Of a stretch of 64,000 nt of DNA, positions 23,279 through 34,265 are shown one piece after another. The stretch spans positions 817,501 to 881,500 of the forward strand of contig JAQMRL010000011.1 of the NCBI GenBank assembly GCA_035578175.1, read 5' to 3'. The position numbers were made by a program, and so were the translations under genes. The notes below the pieces were generated by a model that made no database searches, was not told where the DNA came from, and was given only the letters and a program-made list of their open reading frames with translations. This DNA is from Catonia carolina (lineage: Eukaryota > Arthropoda > Insecta > Hemiptera > Achilidae). Position 1 is the stretch's first letter. Every line of letters starts with the position of its first letter.

Positions 23279-24410
23279 GTGTTAAAATTAGTTGTTTTGT
23301 TGTTTTAAGATAGTTACCGATAATAAAATAAAGTAATTTATTACGGTGCTATAACAGACAATAAAGTAAAGAGGAAATTGTCAATTTGTTAATAAAAAAA
23401 TCAACAAAGTTTGTACAAAGACAGAATAAAGCTCAATTAATGATTTAAAATAAATGAGAAAAATTTTAATAACTAAATTTTACACAGCTATAATAAATGT
23501 TTTCAAGAGTGGTAAAAGGAAAACCGATTGATTTTTTTTTGTTTTTCCAAACAAATCAAGCGAAAATTTTCTTCAATATAAAATCTAAGGTCTACAATAT
23601 TCAATTTATCCGCAAGCAGTACATATTGGTCAACGAAGTAACTGATTTTGAACATCTGCCTTGAACATTTCCAAGTATCTCCGGATATCAGATTCTGTAG
23701 CAGTCCACTAATAATCTTATTATACCCCTCCACCCTCTCAATACATAATGCCTAAAGCCGCCCCACAATGTCCTCAACACTATAATCTTGTTTCCCAATA
23801 AGGATGTTACCCACTTTACCCGGACAAGTTATTATTAAATATTGCGCCCAAATTCAATATGAAAACCCTCTACATTTTGTCACTGATTTCCTTTTTCTTA
23901 ACATAGAACATTGAATTTTCATTCTTAAATTCTTTCAGAAGGGACATGTATTATATTTCTGAAATAAAGCAACACCTGTCAGCCAGTAACTGCTGAAAAA
24001 ACCAAAAAATATATTTAAAAAAAATTAACTCCAAAAACATTAAATTATGAATCAGTAAGTTTCTCAGCAACACATAAAATGCCGATAAATCAACTTAAAA
24101 TTAATAAGTTATTTAATGAAATAAAAAAAATCTTTCTTTTTTCTGAAATCTTAACTTTATTAGTGATTTTTACTCCAAATGATTCAAATAGGTCAAGAGA
24201 TTTAAATATTGAAATTTTATTAGTTTTCGAATATTAACTGAGTAAAGTTTTAAATCTAACCTTTACGTTTCCTCATTCGTTCTCCAAACGATTTATTTTA
24301 ATAAGTGTTCCTAAAATTCCAAGGAATTTACTCTGCCCATAAATAATTTTAAATTTTATATTCCATTAAACAAATTTTTAATAAATTCTCCAATTCCATT
24401 CCCTAAATTT
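23279..24410. other. No recognised gene
   Basis: The 76-codon minus frame at 23503-23733 (MEGYNKIISGLLQNLISGDTW...) is unrecognised. The rest is AT-rich. Confidence 0.5.
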
Positions 24411-24812
24411 CATAAACTAGCTGATATCTGCAAAAATCTGAAATTATCCTCTTTTGTGAAAAATTTCCCCTTTAAAACCTTGTATTTTATTAATATGTAG
24501 GCCTGTATTACGACAAAGCAAAACACAATACAAGCTAAGAATTAATAAAAAAACTACCTTTCTCCTTTTGGTAATGAATAATTCAGTTGAAATGAGTAAT
24601 TGGTATTTGAGATTCCATAAACTAGCTGATATCTGTAAAAAATCTGGAATCATCCTCGTTCGTAATAAATTTCCCCTTTAAAACTGCAATTTTAATAATA
24701 TGTAGGCCCATATTACGACAAAGCAAAATACAATACAAGCTAAGAAATAAAAAACTACATTTTTTGGCAATAGATAGTTCAGTTAAAATGAGTACCTATA
24801 TTGGTCTTTGAG
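24411..24812. repeat. Tandem duplication, 205-bp period
   Basis: Two copies begin CATAAACTAGCTGATATCTG at 24411 and 24616. Both contain TTTCCCCTTTAAAA, ATATGTAGGCC, TATTACGACAAAGCAAAA, ACAATACAAGCTAAGAA, and a TTCAGTTxAAATGAGTA end. No gene. Confidence 0.85.
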
Positions 24813-25827
24813 AACACTAAAATTAGTAGGCTCATATAAGTGGTAAAATTTATATACGAATTTTAAATTTTAGGATTTTAGGAACCCTTTAAATTCGTAA
24901 TTTAAGAATCTACCTTTACCACGTTGGTAAACACACGTTTTCCAAAGAAGGTTAATCATAATTTTTGAATTCTTTCAATCATAACTCTTGAAATCTCAAT
25001 CAAAATTTAAACAACTATTATTTAATTTACAAAAAATAATTAAAACTTACTTTGCTGAAATGGTCAATTGCAGTATATTTCAATCAGGACGTAAAGTAAA
25101 AAATAAAGGAATACGAGAAGAGAGTGAGGTTAGTCGTAAGACAGAAGCCTTAATCCCATCAGACCTGCTCTAATGATCTCACACGCCAATAAAACCAACA
25201 TCACAATAAAAGCTAACCCTTCATTGTTTACGGCTTGCTACGTTAACGGCGGACCGACGCCCCCAATTTGGCGGTCGCCAGTCAACCGCCCTTTTTCCAA
25301 CCCCGGGGGGCCCTGGTAATGGTCTTTTCAAATTAGGGGGTCCACAATCCGCCTGGACAAACGGAAAGGTTCGTACAGTCCTTATTGTCACTGAAGCGGA
25401 TCACTTTTTATTAGTTTTCGGTTTATCCTGTTCATGACTTTCCTTGGCCACTAAAATTTAATGGACAGGCAGTTAGTTGTATTTTCACCCCATTGTCCTT
25501 TGGTTTTATGTTTTGTCCGGGAAATTACTGTGATCATAATCGTCTAAGGCATAATTAACTATTCATTATTATGCACGAGTTATTTCGTATCCTTTGCTGT
25601 AACATACCTCATAAAATAACCCCTTGGTACCTTCTAGCCTAATGTAAACATAAATTTCTGTTCGTATTACTTGAAATCAAATTCCTCTTATGGATACTAA
25701 AATTTTCATTTCATTCTAACATCTACCATTTGCTAACTTATGAACGAATATCCATTGTAAATTCACTTCTTCTTCTTCTTCTACTTGAAGTCCCTCTCTT
25801 ATCGGGGGTCGGAAATGACCATCATTT
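24813..25827. other. No recognised gene
   Basis: Includes the GC-rich patch listed separately. A CTT triplet run at about 25768-25785 precedes the LINE-a fragment. Confidence 0.55.
25235..25375. other. Isolated GC-rich segment, unrecognised
   Basis: About 140 bp of GC-rich sequence (GGCGGACCGACGCCCCCAAT, ..., CCCCGGGGGGCCCTGG) in AT-rich surroundings. It has a GGCGGT/ACCGCC inverted pair. No frame or repeat is recognised. It may be the remnant of a GC-rich mobile element. Confidence 0.5.
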
Positions 25828-26222
25828 TGTTTGTCATCAGTCTCTCGACTGGTTTGATGCAGTTCTCCAAGCTGTTCTATCTTGCGCAAGTCGATTCATA
25901 TATACATACCTGTAACTTTCTACATCTTTTGTAATTTGCTTTATATATTCTAACCTTTGCCTCCCCCTACAACTCACTCCCTCAATATTACCCTCCATTA
26001 TTGATAGACCAATACCTGTATGTCTTAAGATATACCACACTAGCCTATCCCTTCTTCTGGTAAGATGCTTCCATATACTTCTTTTTCATTCACTCGCCTA
26101 AGAACATCTAAATTACTTATATTGTCCACCCACTTAATCTTTAAGATTTTCCTATAGTACCATATTTCAAAAGCTTCTATCCTCTTTCTTTCTACAGCTT
26201 CTATCACCCACGTTTCACTCCC
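25828..26222 (-). pseudogene. 5'-truncated LINE-a copy, minus strand
   Basis: The minus-strand translation gives GSETWVIEAVERKRIEAFE, WYYRKILKIKWVDNISNLDVL, and then in another frame GIGLSIMEGNIEGVSCRGRQ and MNRLAQDRTAWRTASNQSRD. It ends with the family's usual TGATGACAAAC 3' end at about 25828. It is the best-preserved C-terminus of the family in the window but has at least one shift. Its 5' end abuts the 3' end of a different LINE (26224-26500), so one open frame (26040-26324) is a chimera of two element tails. Confidence 0.85.
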
Positions 26223-26223
26223 G

Positions 26224-26500
26224 TGTAATAACATTATAATCATCATCATTATGCGGAACTTATTCGCTGCTGCACGTAAGGATTCCTTATTACTGCAACC
26301 AAACCAGTCTTTCAGGTTCTTCAACCAGGATGTCCGACGTCTCTGCCAACGATCCGCTGATATTTAGGACCTCTAATCACATGTCCAAGATATTGAAGTT
26401 TTTTCTTCTTTACTGTTTCAACCAATTCAAATTCTTTGCCCATTTTATCACTATACAACGTTTTATATTTGAATTTCCCATTTAAATTTGAAATTACTCA
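26224..26500 (-). pseudogene. LINE-b C-terminal tail (WFGC type), minus strand
   Basis: Minus-strand translation: LQYLGHVIRGPKYQRI, then after shifts LKNLKDWFGCSNKESLRAAANKFRI followed by a run of Met and Ile from ATGATGATGATT. The LGHV(I/M)RG segment and the W-F-G-C ... R-A-A-x-K-x-R-I ending are typical of the last 80 or so residues of a widespread insect LINE family (established family pattern, recalled, not searched). An ATG-rich microsatellite-like end replaces a poly(A) tail. LINE-a (25828-26222) follows immediately in the same orientation. Confidence 0.75.
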
Positions 26501-27094
26501 TTTTAAATTCACTATAGGCTATAACTATAAATAGATTCACTAATAGTAAAACTTACAAATGGACGCTAGGAGTAGATTTATTAAAGTCAGTTTACATGGA
26601 AGAAGTTATGTTAAAAGTAAAACAATCAGAATTCCTTTTGTACAAAAAAATTAAATGATGACACTGTAACTTACATGTAAAAAATCAAATATCTTCTATA
26701 CACTAGAAACTCTACAAAAATATAAACCGTCGTATTTTCAGTTTGTTTTAATGTACAGTACACATTTATTTTTCCCACTGTAGAGCTCTTTTATAGTGGT
26801 TAATAATACTGAAGTAAAAACATATATAATTCTGGTGCATTTCTAGTAAATTAGACAAGAATATTATTAAAAACATCATTCTTGATTTAAAATCTCAGGT
26901 AAATAGTTCTATTTTTAGTTATAGATTACAGAATACTCTAACTACACAGTCACCGGAAATATGTGATTTGTTAATGGATGAACATTCTAACTTTTATAAT
27001 AAGAAAAGCGAGGAGTTGGTTTTGTTATAGTTACAAAATATTCACAGTTGAAGAAAACCTCAGTACTATTCAGATAGAGCTATTTGGTAACAAT
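26501..27094. other. No recognised feature
   Basis: AT-rich sequence between LINE-b and SINE C; nothing supported. Confidence 0.6.
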
Positions 27095-27370
27095 TTTTTT
27101 TATTAATCCCTAATGTGCGTAAGTTGCAATCTGTTTAATTTAAGAACAATAAGCAATCCCATGAACCAATGAGATGAGGATGATGTGTATGACGTGTAAA
27201 TAAGGTGAAGTTTTGTACAGACTCAGGCCGATTATTCCTAAGAGAGTGTTGCTAATTGAACCCCAACTATCAACGTACACTAGTAACCACTGCCTAGAAT
27301 TCAAATTCTAGTAAAAGTAACTACTTTTACTAGGATTTGAACCAGTATGTTTCCCAAAATCAGCTACAAC
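27095..27370 (-). mobile_element. SINE C copy
   Basis: Minus strand: the 5' part ends with TGGTTCAAATCCTAGTAAAA, a B-box-like stretch inside an inverted repeat (CTAGTAAAAGTA/TACTTTTACTAG). It continues with GTTGGGGTTCAATTAGCAAC and GCCTGAGTCTGTACAAAACT, ending CGCACATTAGGGATTAATAA plus A. It is abutted head-on by SINE A at 27371. Confidence 0.78.
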
Positions 27371-27505
27371 GGATTCGATTCTTGTTCGGGTCTGGCATTT
27401 TTTCTACAGCTCATCTTAATTTATCACCCTTTTGCCATCTGCATTAATGTAAAACAAAAGAGTTTTAAGTAATCACAACAGTTGGATGTAAAACAAAAAA
27501 CAAAC
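27371..27505 (+). mobile_element. SINE A, 3' part
   Basis: Starts inside the B box (GGATTCGATTCTTGTTCGGG), then TCTGGCATTTTTTCTACAGC. The tail region has an imperfect internal duplication of ATGTAAAACAAAA. It abuts a minus-strand SINE C copy. Confidence 0.7.
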
Positions 27506-27854
27506 ATCGGATCCATCTGGTAGTGAACCAAATTTTAAGAGACTGGTTTTGTGCCTTCGGAATTTAGTTTTCAGCTGGTTCAGCTGGTGTCTTAAACCTA
27601 TAAGGCGTGGATAAGTTGAGGTTTAATATTTGAGAACCAAATTGAAATTATTCCTGCCCAAACTAGTTAGGCGATTTAACAATTTTTATAGCAATGCGAC
27701 TGTTTTTGATGTCGGAACAGCCAGAGAGTCGTTTTCTGAATAAGACAGAAACATATTTGAAAGACTACAGGAAGTTACCTCTTCGCAACACAGCTGATGC
27801 CATCATTAAGCCAAACACTCAGACCTTAAATAAAACCTTCTTTGCTCTACTAAA

Positions 27855-28027
27855 GCCGGCCCGTTGGCGTAGTGGTTTGCGCAACTGGCTTCTACGCCGG
27901 GGTCCCGGATTTGATTCCCTGCCAGGTCTGGCATTTTTTCATCACTCGTCTTCATCTATCATCCTTCTGTCCGTCTACATTAGCAGCAATTGCAAAACAG
28001 TCAGACGTAGAACAAAAAAAAATAATA
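27855..28027 (+). mobile_element. SINE A, full copy
   Basis: Head GGCCCGTTGGCGTAGTGG (A box), GGCTTCTACGCC in the anticodon-arm position, B box GGATTTGATTCC, then TCTGGCATTTTTTCATCACTC. A body with CCGTCTACATTAGCAGCAAT leads to an A-rich tail (AACAAAAAAAAATAATAAA). A 117-codon frame through it is fortuitous. Confidence 0.88.
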
Positions 28028-29120
28028 AAGCCGACATATTACAGTAACTAAAAATAATTAAAGAATAAAAATTTAATGAAATTCTAGAAAGTAACACTAA
28101 AGAACTTTATTAGAAATTAGTATCTATAAATATTTTACAATAACAAATGAGCTGATGTTGACAATATAAACAAAACATGAGGATGTAATGAATGAGTCTA
28201 CCACGATTGAGTCCCTATTTTTAATTTTTTACATAGTTTAGTATTATTGTTCATTTTTTATTATATTTAATTCATTTCTTCAAGTCTTCGTGGAAGTTTG
28301 TTTACTTGAAGAACCTGAGTTAATAATTTTGATTAATTCATTTTATAGCTTCCTAAAAAATTATGAAAAATATCGTTGTTATTTTAAATGGAAAAGGATT
28401 AAATCTAAAGTTTTTATCTTATGGTATTCATAACTTACTAGTATTGTACGAGATTTGGAATACATAAGAAACTCTTAAAATAATTTTAAAAACAGATAAT
28501 TTATAATATGTTTTAACGTATTAATATTCAAATGTATTTTTATAGAATGTAATGAATGTATTTACTAAAATAATATAGAATTTAAATTGGTAATAAACAT
28601 AGACTAAAAAAGAATTTAATAAAATTAATGTGACAGTATACAAGTACTTGGTGTGAACATTAAATCATTTAGAATATACGTTTGCTTTACCGTTAATTGC
28701 CATGCCCTTTTTTCAATGGAGGGTAACTTAACACATTAACAGAGAGAAGTATGAGTGAATTCTGTTCTTCTGAGTAAATGGCCCATTCCCACTTATCCTA
28801 TACTGTAAGTATCTTAGTTGTTTGTTGTTATTAGGTACATCCCCTTTTAAAATCTTTGGTATTACTGGAATGCATTTACACCGGTACTGAACAATTTCTT
28901 TGATATATGTAGGATACAATGCGTTAAGAAGTTAACATGGTGTTTAAAACATGGTCATTTAAATTTAGTGTTAGAACAGTAATGTACGTATACATTTTAA
29001 ATGCACTTGCTTAAAAGTATAAAGCATTGAAATAATGCAAATATGCTTTCATGCCGGTATCTACTGTATATTTGAAATTTAGGGGAAATTACAAAAGTAA
29101 GGTAAACTAGTACTTAAGTA
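28028..29120. other. No recognised feature
   Basis: Very AT-rich; one chance-like minus frame at 28728-28919. Confidence 0.6.
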
Positions 29121-30193
29121 CAGTAAAATCTCTCTATTGCGGAACTCTCTATAGCGGAAATCTCTCTTTAGCGGCATTATTTGCCGACCCCGACCCTTTC
29201 GTATACTACGATAATGTATTTAACTCTCGTTATAGCGGCACAAAAATCTCTCTATAGCGGCAAAACAATATCTTCAGGATATGGATTTAGACGTCTATGT
29301 AGGGGCAGACAATGACTTAGCCACTTCAGCAGATGTTGGCAATGATGCAATAATCGAAAATGTCTTAGCCCAAAACAACGAGCAAGAAAGTGAATGACGA
29401 TGAAATGGAAACAGAAATGTTGTCCCTTCAAGTAAACAGGCACTAGACGCTATTCTTGTTGTTTCAACGTACTGTCATTGCCAATATATAAATGAAAATT
29501 TACAAGTTTTAAACAGTGAAAATGAGACATGAAATTCAAATTGAAATCAAATTGAAGACATGTTTTACGAATTGAAAGCGAAACAAAATTTACAATTTAT
29601 TTTACGAAATGAAATGTACTTCACAGTCATTGTTTCCTTAATAACAAAAAAATATATACTGTACTGTGTACTTTTTTGTGCTTGTGTAGCCTATGTTTTA
29701 GGAGATTTTAATTGTATGTACTATCCTATGTTCATTACTGTTCAGTAAAAACCGAGTTTCAGTGCTAATTAATTTTAGGCTATCTATTACGGTATGTACT
29801 CTATGAATGATTATTGAAAAAAGTTCAATACGAAAAGTGAAATTCTATTGTTAAACATTAGTAACACAACATCTAATAAAACCAGTTTGTATCCAAATTT
29901 CTTGTTAAGTTAATAACCTACACTTTATGTATGTAATTAATTTAAATATCTCACTGTATTGAAGTAATCTAATGTATTAAACATTCGTCATAAAGTTATC
30001 TATTTAGTAGTTTTTCAAAAACTTATTCCATGCACCATTTACATACGTATATAAGTTATTTTGTACAGAAAAATTAGTACTCCAACTTCCCTCCCACCGT
30101 TAATTACTCGCTCTCTCTATAACGGAACTCTCTTTATAGCGGCGGTATCTCATGGTCCCTTCAATTCCGCTATAACTTAGAGAGATTTTACTG
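29121..30193 (+). mobile_element. Pogo/Tigger-like DNA transposon remnant 2
   Basis: This is a 1073-bp element with inverted ends CAGTAAAATCTCTCTA and subterminal repeats of the CTCTCTATAGCGG type, flanked by TA duplications at 29119-29120 and 30194-30195. The CAGTAAAAYCTCTCTATA end is characteristic of pogo/Tigger elements. Near the left end the plus strand (about 29281-29530) encodes DMDLDVYVGADNDLATSAD, an acidic stretch, then SSKQALDAILVVSTYC and INENLQVLNSENE. This fits the C-terminal tail of Tigger transposases (acidic linker, then an A-L-x-x-L-x-x-x-x-x-Y/F-C segment). The DNA-binding and catalytic domains are gone. Confidence 0.88.
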
Positions 30194-30249
30194 TAATTGG
30201 AGGAAATATCAATATCAATTTACTTTCTGGAAAAGGCAACGAAGTATTA

Positions 30250-31610
30250 CAGTAGGTCCTCGATTTACCGTGTTAAAGTTTCGTCGGACACCGACATTAA
30301 ATCCGAACGTTCAAAAAAGGGGTTGGGGAATTTATGTATTCGTATACGTAAAATGATCCTACGTACTTCATTATAACTTACAATAGGGCATTAATCACAC
30401 AATAAAAAAATGATACTGAGTAAAGACGGAAATATTATCAAAAACCCATTGTCCATTTTTAATGAATTCAACTCATTTTATGAAAATTTTGCCCTTTTCT
30501 AATAGAATAAGAGCTTTAATCGACAATACTATAACTTGCTCTTGGCTTAAAAACTGGACATTGGTTTTATGAAAATTTTAATATAAGCAAATTTTTTCAT
30601 CGAATTCTCTTTTTTTGTTAATTCTGAGTTGAATCTGAAAAACTTGAAAAAATTTGAAATGTTCTCTTTGTTCTTCAAGTTATCACGAATTGTAGTCATC
30701 CCGATGCCTTATTGATTTACAATTGACAGCACAGTAGTTCTTTTATCCAGTTCAATGATGAGTTTGTCCTCGATGGTAGTTCGTTTACGTTTATTGATCA
30801 CTTTTCTATCCAAAGTCTCAGGAGAATAATTACTATTTGAACAAAATGAATGACTGAAGGGCATAATTATGTAAGAGCAAGTTTTACCGTATTTATGCAT
30901 TAACGTACGAGTATAAATTATTGTTATAAATATAACAAAGGATAGTAGAAGCACAAGTGATATCAAAAGTAGAATTTCCCGAGCTAGAAAAGCCTTTGAA
31001 ATTAAAAACAGCTTACTGACTAAAAACATTGACTTACAGGTTAGGAAAAATCTCTTAAAACACTATGTTTAGAGTTTAGCATTATACGGGAGAGAAACGT
31101 GGGTGATAGGGGCTGTAGAAAGGAAGAGGATAGAAGCTTTTGAAATGTGGTGTTATAGGAAAATGTTAAAAATTAGGTGGGTGGACAAGATAAGTAATTT
31201 AGAGGTTCTTAGGCGAGTGAATGAAAAAAGAAGTATGGAAGCATCTTACCAGAAGAAGGGATAGGCTAGTGGGTCATATCTTAAAACAACCAGGTATTGG
31301 TCTATCAATAATGGAGGGTAATATTGAGAAAGTGAATTGCATGTGGAGGCAAAGATTAAAATATACAAAGCAAATTACAAAAGATGTAGGGTGTACAGGT
31401 ATGTAGATATGAAACGACTTGCGCACGATAGAACTGCTAGGAAAATTGCATCAAACCAGACGAGAGACTGATGACAAAAAAAAATTATCTAATCAAAACT
31501 CACAAGAAAAGAAAGTAATATAAGGGGGGAGATAAATTTTTCTTTTCTCAAATGAGTGACGTTAAATCCGAGTCATGGTAAATCTGAGATCGATAAATTG
31601 AGAACCACTG
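30250..31610 (-). mobile_element. Pogo/Tigger-like DNA transposon remnant 3, split by a LINE
   Basis: The ends are CAGTAGGTCCTCGATTTACC on the left and, in reverse complement, CAGTGGTTCTCAATTTATCG on the right. TA flanks at 30248-30249 and 31611-31612. On the minus strand, at about 30870-30600, is the start of a transposase: RKVINKRKRTTIEDKLIIELDK, stop, GIGMTTIRDNLKNKENI. This is the N-terminal pogo/CENP-B helix-turn-helix of a Tigger/jerky transposase. The catalytic domain is absent. A 5'-truncated LINE-a copy (30934-31482) sits inside. The element begins only 56 bp after the previous Tigger-like element, and its ends differ from both of the others, so it is a third family. Confidence 0.8.
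30934..31482 (+). pseudogene. 5'-truncated LINE-a copy inserted in a Tigger-like element
   Basis: Homologous to 17085-17627. Translation gives DIKSRISRARKAF, LLTKNIDLQVRK, a GRETWVIGAVERKRIEAFE segment, WCYRKMLKI and VDKISNLEVLRRVNEK. After a shift come HLTRRRDRLVGHIL and GIGLSIMEGNIE, then YVDMKRLAHDRTA. The copy ends with TGATGACAAAAAAAAA, a normal poly(A) 3' end for this family. It lies wholly within the terminal repeats of a pogo/Tigger-like element (30250-31610), so it inserted after that element. The 61-residue frame at 31221-31406 is one of its open segments. Confidence 0.88.
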
Positions 31611-31612
31611 TA

Positions 31613-33489
31613 TGTTCTACTTAAGTTCCTCACGTTTCGTGATTCGGCGTGACACGGCTATGAGACACTAATGGTTTACAGTTTAAGTGCTTCAGTATTG
31701 ACGTAGCTGTGAAGGCGATCTTCATGCTTCTTGGCACACTTGTGCATTAAATGTAATATATTTATGGAAGGGTGCAATAAATTAGTTTAGATCCGGACTG
31801 TAGCCTCGAACTGATTTGGGGCATTTAGTTTACCAATCGATATTGCGAACGAAATAGTTATCAAACGGATAAAAACTTTTTTAAAAATTGTATAAATTCT
31901 TTTGTATTTAACACGAAAATGAAACGTAATAGGTTTTAAAAATTTTTTATTACAAAATAAATATAAAAGAAAATACAAAAATAAAAAAGAGGACTTGGAA
32001 TATTTATTAATACTCTGATCTTTATTAAAATTTTTATTTATTTTTTCATCAATTCATTTTGTGCAGCTTGCAAAACAAAATTGAATGAAATCAGTTCGGA
32101 ATGTGTATTATGATATTTTTTTTATTATAATTTCAAAAGTCACTTAGATCTCAAGAAGACTTTGATATCGTTCTACATCATACACAAATGATACGGTTCA
32201 TAAAATCTCTAAAATAGATGGCAAATCTAATTTCATAAAAAAGTTCTAATAAATCTACGTCGTAAAATCATCCTCTTTGCTTTTTACCTAGTGCTTTCTT
32301 TCTTATTTTGCTTTACGGCATGTGCGTCGAACAATACAGAAAAGAGCTGTAGTTATATATACGAACCAGGTTTTTTATCTTATATTTCTTTACGCTTATA
32401 TATTTTCTTGGATGAGTGAAACTCCTTTAGATTTTTATTGTATTTTTAGGCAATTGCGTAATAAAATGACGAAGTTTGCATGTGACGGGAGTTAATGCAC
32501 GACTGCTGTCTCGATGAAATATAGGGCTACACGTTCTGCAAAATTGATTCTTTGACGACTGAAACGTTCGTTCCCTTTACTCGCTTTATTCTAAGCTCAC
32601 CACCAAGTTATGACGGCGCGACCAAATCATAAAAATTGCACCAACGCTCGTTGTACTTAATGTCTATCTTTTAATTTACACTCTTCTGTCTCATATTAAC
32701 GATAATTCATAAATTTTTATATTCTGCATTTTAAGCTTCATAAATATAATCCCTAATTTTTAAATATTTCAACCAATATTCTTTCATTTTTATACCTGCT
32801 ATAAAAATATTCTTGTAATTCATCACATTTTTCTGAGCACATTAAATTATGATTTTATTCATTCAATTTCTAGTTTAGATTCATTTTGTAGAGGTTTTTG
32901 TCAGCTATAGATATTAGAAAACAAATAAACTGCAGCTAAGTTTACAACAAAAAAAATACTACTCGTCTGAATTAAGTTGTGACAATAATAGATACAAAAA
33001 TTATTTTTAACAACCTATTTCATAATTACATTAATTGTTATTCATATATTCTTATTTCATGATGTTTTCTATAAATTTTATTTAGCTATGAAATAAGCTA
33101 CGGAGCTAAATAAAGAATGCCTGTCACTAAAATGACCGTTCAAAAGAAACTTAACTTTGCAACGCTGCAATCAGAAGTGCTGCACTAACTTAATTATTTT
33201 GTTATTCACTTATTTTGTTACGGCTTTTATCAAGTTTCATTTTTTCGAACTTATCCTCCTTACACATGTAATTTTTGACAAAATTTCGTATTAAGGACAA
33301 ACAGAATTTCTATTTAAATATTATATTGGACCAGATTTTGCGCTTTAAAATGTCAACAGATGCCAGAAAAAAAGAAAAAATGTTTTACCTTCAAAAAACT
33401 TAAAAAACTGCCTTGGGAAGATCTTATCTTGCAGTTCGACAAAAATTAATCTTCTTTAGCTTCTGTTAGAAGCTATTTCTAATACTCTC
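31613..33489. other. No recognised feature
   Basis: About 1.9 kb of AT-rich sequence with almost no open frames and no repeat match in the window. Confidence 0.6.
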
Positions 33490-33740
33490 TGCTAATTTCT
33501 TGCGTCCTCCGTCTATTAAAAACCATCAAAATATTTTGGAGCATTATCCATCCACCTCTTTTCAGGATTCTTCCTTCTCATCAGACATTGCACTCATTTT
33601 ACCAGTTTGCAGCATTGTCATGTTCCTTGTTGCCGCTCCCATATCCAACTCTTTATTTGTTTGTGTGTACCATTTCTTTAGTCCATAATTCCTGTCCGAT
33701 ATTTGTAGATCGTAACAGCTCATTTTTACAATGAATTATT
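33490..33740 (-). pseudogene. Possible decayed LINE fragment, minus strand
   Basis: In shifting minus-strand frames I read NIGQELWTKEMVHTNK, then segments like KLVKxVQCLMRRKNPEKRWMDN. The RRKNPEKRWMDN part resembles the GRPxxRWxDN stretch near the end of many LINE ORF2s. It is heavily decayed, and the similarity is judged by eye only. The plus-strand 62-codon frame over the same bases looks like a shadow. Confidence 0.35.
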
Positions 33741-33870
33741 GTTAACCTCACGCCCAACACCCAACTTAGAGAAACAGGAAGATATATTAGCACTAAAAAT
33801 CTGCCTTCACCTTCTTTCATCCAGCTACATAACAACAATACGTCCAGATGCCACCCATGTAATACCCATG

Positions 33871-34265
33871 TTGTTGTTGTTTAGGTCATCAGCCAATGGC
33901 TGGTTTGAACCCATAGAGGTTTTACTAAGTAAAACGAGGAGTGAGGTGGTTTACAATTGCCTTCCTCACTTAGTGGAAAAGTATGCTTATCAGCATGCCG
34001 AGCCCTCTGAAAAGCACATATTTTCCACTCTGCAAATGACACCTTCACTTCATTCAACACAGAGTCTGGCTGTATAATGAAATTCATTACTTTCAGAGGA
34101 GATAACTCTGATTAGTGCCTTTTACACCTCTACCTCTTCTGTTCTTAAATGATTCAGTCATTTAATTGGCTGACCATATGATAAGAAACAGAACTATTTA
34201 TTTTAGCTCTGCAACGAACAGATTGAGTGTAAATAATTTAACACTCCGCCTGTCTGTTATGGGCA
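33871..34265 (-). mobile_element. Family D repeat, full copy
   Basis: Full length from CTGCCCATAACAGACAGG to TAAAC(AAC)n. It contains an open frame of 68 codons at 33881-34087 (MNFIIQPDSVLNEVKVSFAE...) that is shared with the other copies. The body is otherwise non-coding; a conserved ATTTCATTATACAGCCAGA block holds the start codon region. No poly(A) tail. Confidence 0.85.

Noticed and set aside
27855..27935. tRNA gene
   Set aside because: A and B boxes are present, but the acceptor stem does not close and the same unit recurs seven times with a SINE body and tail.
27694..28047. 117-codon plus-strand protein
   Set aside because: More than half is the SINE A copy read through; the upstream part has no recognisable domain.
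33739..34077. 112-codon plus-strand frame
   Set aside because: It mostly overlaps a family D copy antisense to the shared frame; no independent support.
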